Positions 6,747-9,729 of a stretch of 9,729 nucleotides of DNA are shown here, piece by piece. The stretch's first letter is position 1, and every line of letters starts with the position of its first letter. Source of the DNA: Chitinophagales bacterium (GTDB lineage Bacteria; Bacteroidota; Bacteroidia; Chitinophagales; BACL12); NCBI GenBank assembly GCA_014380545.1, contig JACMJP010000361.1:1-9729 (forward strand). Direction: 5' to 3'. The position numbers were made by a program, and so were the translations under genes. The notes under the pieces were generated by a model. It was not told the DNA's origin. It searched no databases and saw only the letters and a program-made list of their open reading frames with translations.

Positions 6747-8081
6747 CTAAAATTTATTGTTTGTTGCTAATGTTAATGGAACTCCTTGCTTGTCTAATTG
6801 TAATTCATACATTTTATATGCGCAAATAACCATAATAAAGATAGCTGTTGAGCCGGGCTGCATAAATAAATACCCTTTTGCAAGCGAGGAAAGAAAACAA
6901 AATATTAAAACGTATTTTGATGCAACAAGAAATGAGTCTTTTTTATGACGCACGATAAATTTTGAACTGCGAACTGCGATCCAAAACTGCCAGTAAATAA
7001 TGATTGAACCAATAATTCCATAAGTCATTATTGAACCCAATATCCCAATATCTCCCGGAGGGACCGTTGTGATATTATGTGTACCTATAAAACTTTCACC
7101 ACTCGAAAATTTTCCAAGCCCAATAATCCAGCCGATAGGATAGGTTTGCAAATACACTAATAGTATTCCTATTTCTTCAATTCTTGCATCCAATGATTCC
7201 TCCCCTACCACATTTCCTGTAAAAACAATTGATGCAAGACTTGTATATTGATATATATAATCATTAACCCTATCCGGAATAATTGCATACATTACTCCCA
7301 TAATAAACATAAAGACTATCCCAACATAAAGAAATACCCTGAATGCCCTTTGAAAATTAACCTCAAACATGTAAAATACTGCTATAGACGCAACAACAGC
7401 AATCATTACAGATCTTCCCTGGTGCAGAAAAAATAGGTAGGATAAAAATATACCAGAATAAAAAAGCATTTTTCTATCTTTAGTAGAAACATATCTTACG
7501 GTGTAATAAACAGAGAAGAAAGCAATAAAATCAATTCCGAATTTAAAACGATACCCCCCCTTAATATCACTAAAGCCTACAAAAGACTGGTCAATATACT
7601 TTGCAGGATCAAGAAACATATAACAGCCAACAAAATAAATTAAGGACGCCCATCCCAGCCATTCAAATGCACGATATAAATCTTTTAATGTAATAAAGTG
7701 AATTCGCAAAAAAAATAAAATAAGAAATACACCCCCGATACCAAACCAATGCCGTTGGGCAAAATACCCTGACAGGATAGGCATGTTTTCACTTAAGTGT
7801 GCACACACTCCCGCCTGTATAGGCATTAAAAATATGAGCACATAATAATAATGTAATTCATCAATATGTTTATTTATCATGACAACATAGAGACCGTATA
7901 GAATTGTGAATGACACTATACCTAAAAGCCAGAGGGCCTCGAAGGGAAGATAAATAAAAATAAGCGGAGTACGGGTTAATATACGGGTAGTAAAAAGAAT
8001 AATGACCATAATTAATATGATCTTACCGACTATTGAATTCGGTTCCTTAAATATTCCTCTTTCTGCTGTTAATATGCTCAT
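6747..8081 (-). CDS. Wzy-type O-antigen/exopolysaccharide polymerase or ligase
   Basis: This integral inner-membrane protein of 444 residues has about 10-12 predicted spans (for example 17-33, 45-69, 78-94, 113-130, 141-157, 206-219, 225-239, 248-268, 345-365 and two near 385-420). It probably polymerises lipid-linked repeat units on the periplasmic side, or ligates the finished chain. Family features are the HQGRSVM segment (R223) after a span, a large loop with SLDARIEEI (296-304), then THNITTVPPGDIGILG (334-349), which resembles the H-N and D-x-G-x-x-G pattern before a final group of spans, and GIIGS afterwards. Sequence alone does not separate polymerases from ligases, so I give no gene symbol. 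The ATG at 8079-8081 follows directly after the TAA of the upstream sulfotransferase with zero bases between. A run of seven G occurs in the coding sequence at residues 174-176. Confidence 0.85.
   Translation of the reverse strand: MSILTAERGIFKEPNSIVGKIILIMVIILFTTRILTRTPLIFIYLPFEALWLLGIVSFTILYGLYVVMINKHIDELHYYYVLIFLMPIQAGVCAHLSENMPILSGYFAQRHWFGIGGVFLILFFLRIHFITLKDLYRAFEWLGWASLIYFVGCYMFLDPAKYIDQSFVGFSDIKGGYRFKFGIDFIAFFSVYYTVRYVSTKDRKMLFYSGIFLSYLFFLHQGRSVMIAVVASIAVFYMFEVNFQRAFRVFLYVGIVFMFIMGVMYAIIPDRVNDYIYQYTSLASIVFTGNVVGEESLDARIEEIGILLVYLQTYPIGWIIGLGKFSSGESFIGTHNITTVPPGDIGILGSIMTYGIIGSIIIYWQFWIAVRSSKFIVRHKKDSFLVASKYVLIFCFLSSLAKGYLFMQPGSTAIFIMVICAYKMYELQLDKQGVPLTLATNNKF
7554..7560 (-). repeat. 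G7 homopolymer inside the Wzy-like gene
   Basis: The plus strand shows seven consecutive C, read as AAG GGG GGG in the gene (K174, G175, G176). The window is strongly AT-rich and I noticed no other G or C run of this length. Slippage by one base here would shift the frame and remove the second half of the protein, including the catalytic-loop region. Phase variation is possible but seven bases is short for it. Confidence 0.6.
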
Positions 8082-8963
8082 TTATGTTAACCAGTTGCTT
8101 AAATCTTTTTCTGTTAATTGTTGAGTTAACAGAATATCGTTTTTAAAATATTTTTTAATGATCATTTTTTTTGTTTCGAAATCCAATCTCGATACAGTTG
8201 GTTGTTTCAGGTTTTTTCTGATAAAAAATTTACGTATGTTCTTTCTTATTTCTTTCGATGGCAAAATACTTTTCAAAATTTGTTTTGCAAAATTAGGCTT
8301 TCGCAGCAAATTCGTAACAGTTTCGTTTTTCATTTCTCCCGCCTCATTACTGTGTATGTTTACAGCAAGTTTATGAAAAGGTATTTGCAAAAATTCCTGA
8401 ATATGCCGTATTGTATTTTCTCTGTTTAAAATAATATCCTCCTCAAAAAGAAGAATAAGAAAATTCTGTTTAGGGAATATTTCCATGAATTGTTTTAATT
8501 GCTCACCATACATTCCCCTTTCAATGTATGCAAATATTTTTTGTTCCTTTATATTTGTTTTTCTCTGCTTCTCCGCTTCAATTGCCTGTAAAAAATCCAG
8601 TTTCTCCAATCCTTTTTTCTTTGTCATTAAATAATGTGAATATGCCCGGTCTGCAGGATTACGCAGTACAACAATTATTTTAATATCTTTCCCGAGTGTA
8701 TCATAAATCCTTTTTGCTGTAAAAGGAAATAACAAATAATCCGGGTCAAATTCGCCGGACGCTTTTTCTCCTTTATAAGTATTGTAATATGTTTTATTAT
8801 AAAAATCAATTCCTTTTTTATAGTCTTCATCAAACAAAAAGAATTTTGTTTCCTTCACAACTGGAATATAAATATCCGGGTGTTGTGCAAGAATATCAGC
8901 AAGTGTTGTAGTACCTGCCTTCTGTGCGCCAATGCAAATAAAGTTTTGTTTTAATGTTTGCAT
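8082..8963 (-). CDS. PAPS-dependent sulfotransferase, 293 residues
   Basis: This is a classical sulfotransferase with the 5'-phosphosulfate loop IGAQKAGTTTL (K15), VVKETKFFLF (35-44), and a 3'-phosphate loop LRNPADRAYSHY (R101, S109). The middle acidic motif reads GEFDPDYLL, so E71 is the candidate base, but the following residues differ from the GE-x-S-x-x-Y form in the other copies, which hints at a different acceptor or geometry. The segment between the KE motif and E71 is about 35 residues shorter than in the 315- and 320-residue enzymes; this type is closest to the small heparan-sulfate-like bacterial sulfotransferases. It ends with the shared KDLSNWL signature. Its ATG (8961-8963) lies one base after the TAA of the upstream sulfotransferase, and its own TAA abuts the ATG of the Wzy-like gene, so translational coupling on both sides is likely. 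The C-terminal third is very rich in lysine and arginine. Confidence 0.93.
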   Translation of the reverse strand: MQTLKQNFICIGAQKAGTTTLADILAQHPDIYIPVVKETKFFLFDEDYKKGIDFYNKTYYNTYKGEKASGEFDPDYLLFPFTAKRIYDTLGKDIKIIVVLRNPADRAYSHYLMTKKKGLEKLDFLQAIEAEKQRKTNIKEQKIFAYIERGMYGEQLKQFMEIFPKQNFLILLFEEDIILNRENTIRHIQEFLQIPFHKLAVNIHSNEAGEMKNETVTNLLRKPNFAKQILKSILPSKEIRKNIRKFFIRKNLKQPTVSRLDFETKKMIIKKYFKNDILLTQQLTEKDLSNWLT

Positions 8964-8964
8964 A

Positions 8965-9729
8965 TTAAACCAGCCAGTCGCTGAGGTCTTTTTGAATTAA
9001 TTCGGATAATTTTTGTATATCTTCTTTATAAATATTTATGAGTTGCTTTCTTGCTTCCTTAGGTATTTCTGTTTTTTGAAGGTTGTACTTCAACAACATT
9101 CCCTTAACAGAATTTCTCAATCTTTTTTTAGTTTCCCTGCTCATTAATTTCCTGAAAAAGTTCAATACGGGGTTTTTTCTTGTGGTTATGATCTGTTTAA
9201 ACCATTTTACTTTCATTTCACCGCTTTGATTGCGTTGTTTCAATTCATCTTTATTTAATCCCGCATCTACTTCCAAAAAAGTGTATATCTCATCTAATAA
9301 TTTCTGTTGGTTATTTTCCAATTGATTATAAAATACAATTTTAACATGATCGAAATTATCCAGATAAGCTTTCACCTGCTTGTAATAAAATCCTTTGTCA
9401 ACATAAAAATAATCGAAGTGATAATTTTCCTGCATGCGTTTTTTTTCTGCAAGTATTGCCTCTTCAAAAGAAAGTTCCTCCTGAAGATCCCGGCGCATAT
9501 GCATATATTGCGAATAGGCACGGTCTGCAGGATCCCTGAGTATAATAATTATCTTTATTTTCTGAGAATCAAAAACCAGTTCTTTAATATTCTTTATTGT
9601 TTTTTCATGAAAATATAAATAAGGTGTGGATGATTCGCCAAGAACTTTTTCATTTTGCCCCTCAAATAACTTTAAATAAGCCTCTGTAGTTGTTGTATAT
9701 TTATTTCTTGCATCTTTAAATGTTGGTTC
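8965..9729 (-). CDS. PAPS-dependent sulfotransferase, N-terminus beyond window
   Basis: Only the C-terminal 254 residues are visible; the frame is open to the right edge, so the 5'-phosphosulfate loop and roughly the first 40-50 residues are missing. The visible part starts with EPTFKDARNKYTTTTEAY. It then has GESSTPYLYF with the probable catalytic Glu (codon near 9637), the 3'-phosphate loop LRDPADRAYSQY, FYVDKGFYYKQVKAYLDNF, and the shared ending KDLSDWL. An internal ATG at 9502-9504 lies after the 3'-phosphate loop, so starting there would remove essential motifs; the true start must be upstream of 9729. GESSTPY is the form seen in heparan-sulfate-type sulfotransferases. It is followed after one base by the next sulfotransferase. 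It shares a 13-base identical stretch (cggtctgcaggat) with that gene at the R-D/N-P-A-D-R motif, consistent with a common origin. The acceptor is unknown. Confidence 0.92.
   Translation of the reverse strand, partial: EPTFKDARNKYTTTTEAYLKLFEGQNEKVLGESSTPYLYFHEKTIKNIKELVFDSQKIKIIIILRDPADRAYSQYMHMRRDLQEELSFEEAILAEKKRMQENYHFDYFYVDKGFYYKQVKAYLDNFDHVKIVFYNQLENNQQKLLDEIYTFLEVDAGLNKDELKQRNQSGEMKVKWFKQIITTRKNPVLNFFRKLMSRETKKRLRNSVKGMLLKYNLQKTEIPKEARKQLINIYKEDIQKLSELIQKDLSDWLV

Noticed and set aside
1906..8963. Sulfotransferase cluster as a nucleoside triphosphatase or kinase set because of the G-x-x-K-x-G-T-T loop
   Set aside because: The loop is followed in each classical copy by the R-x-P-x-x-R-x-x-S 3'-phosphate motif and the family C-terminal ending, which define PAPS sulfotransferases, not P-loop kinases.
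8965..9504. Starting the last sulfotransferase at the internal ATG at 9502-9504
   Set aside because: The frame stays open to 9729 and the upstream part encodes GESSTPYLY and LRDPADRAYSQY, so the gene is a longer one cut by the window edge.
9307..9618. Plus-strand open frame near the right edge
   Set aside because: It is antisense to the partial sulfotransferase, whose frame contains the 3'-phosphate loop and the GESSTPY motif; the plus translation is Phe/Ile-rich without domain features.

Overview
The window is AT-rich, and every supported gene lies on the minus strand, so transcription runs from position 9729 towards position 1. The low GC content, the near absence of Shine-Dalgarno sequences, a family GH97 glycosidase and tightly packed sugar-polymer genes all suggest a member of the Bacteroidota, perhaps of the Chitinophagaceae type. 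The taxon is an inference from style; no marker gene is present.

In transcription order the genes are: a PAPS-dependent sulfotransferase cut by the right edge (8965-9729), a second sulfotransferase (8082-8963), a multi-pass membrane protein of the Wzy/O-antigen polymerase-ligase type (6747-8081), a predicted beta-propeller resembling TIGR03032/DUF4915 proteins (5736-6734), a third sulfotransferase (4750-5712), a GT2 glycosyltransferase (3703-4743), a divergent Sulfotransfer_2-like protein (2968-3699), a 114-base intergenic stretch with an 8-base tandem repeat, a fourth classical sulfotransferase (1906-2853), and a secreted GH97 alpha-glycosidase cut by the left edge (1-1881). From the right edge to 2968 the gaps between genes are 0 to 23 bases, so this part is very probably one operon. 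The repeat-bearing gap is the only substantial break, and the last two genes may or may not share the transcript. No gene-free stretch exceeds 300 bases.

The most likely job of the locus is to build and export a sulfated extracellular polysaccharide (capsule, exopolysaccharide or O-antigen-like chain). GT2 adds a sugar to a lipid-linked repeat unit, the Wzy-like protein polymerises or ligates units, and five sulfotransferase homologues place sulfate on different hydroxyls or sugars. The GH97 enzyme may trim or recycle an alpha-linked glycan, or may be an unrelated neighbour. PAPS supply genes, flippase, export genes and further glycosyltransferases are not in the window and would be expected to the right.

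No CRISPR array, tRNA, rRNA, insertion sequence or convincing promoter or terminator was seen. The points most worth a second look are the density of sulfotransferases, the Lys-to-Gln change in the PAPS loop of the 243-residue homologue, the propeller protein of unknown role inside the operon, the 8-base repeat field with an inverted arm, and a run of seven G in the polymerase gene.
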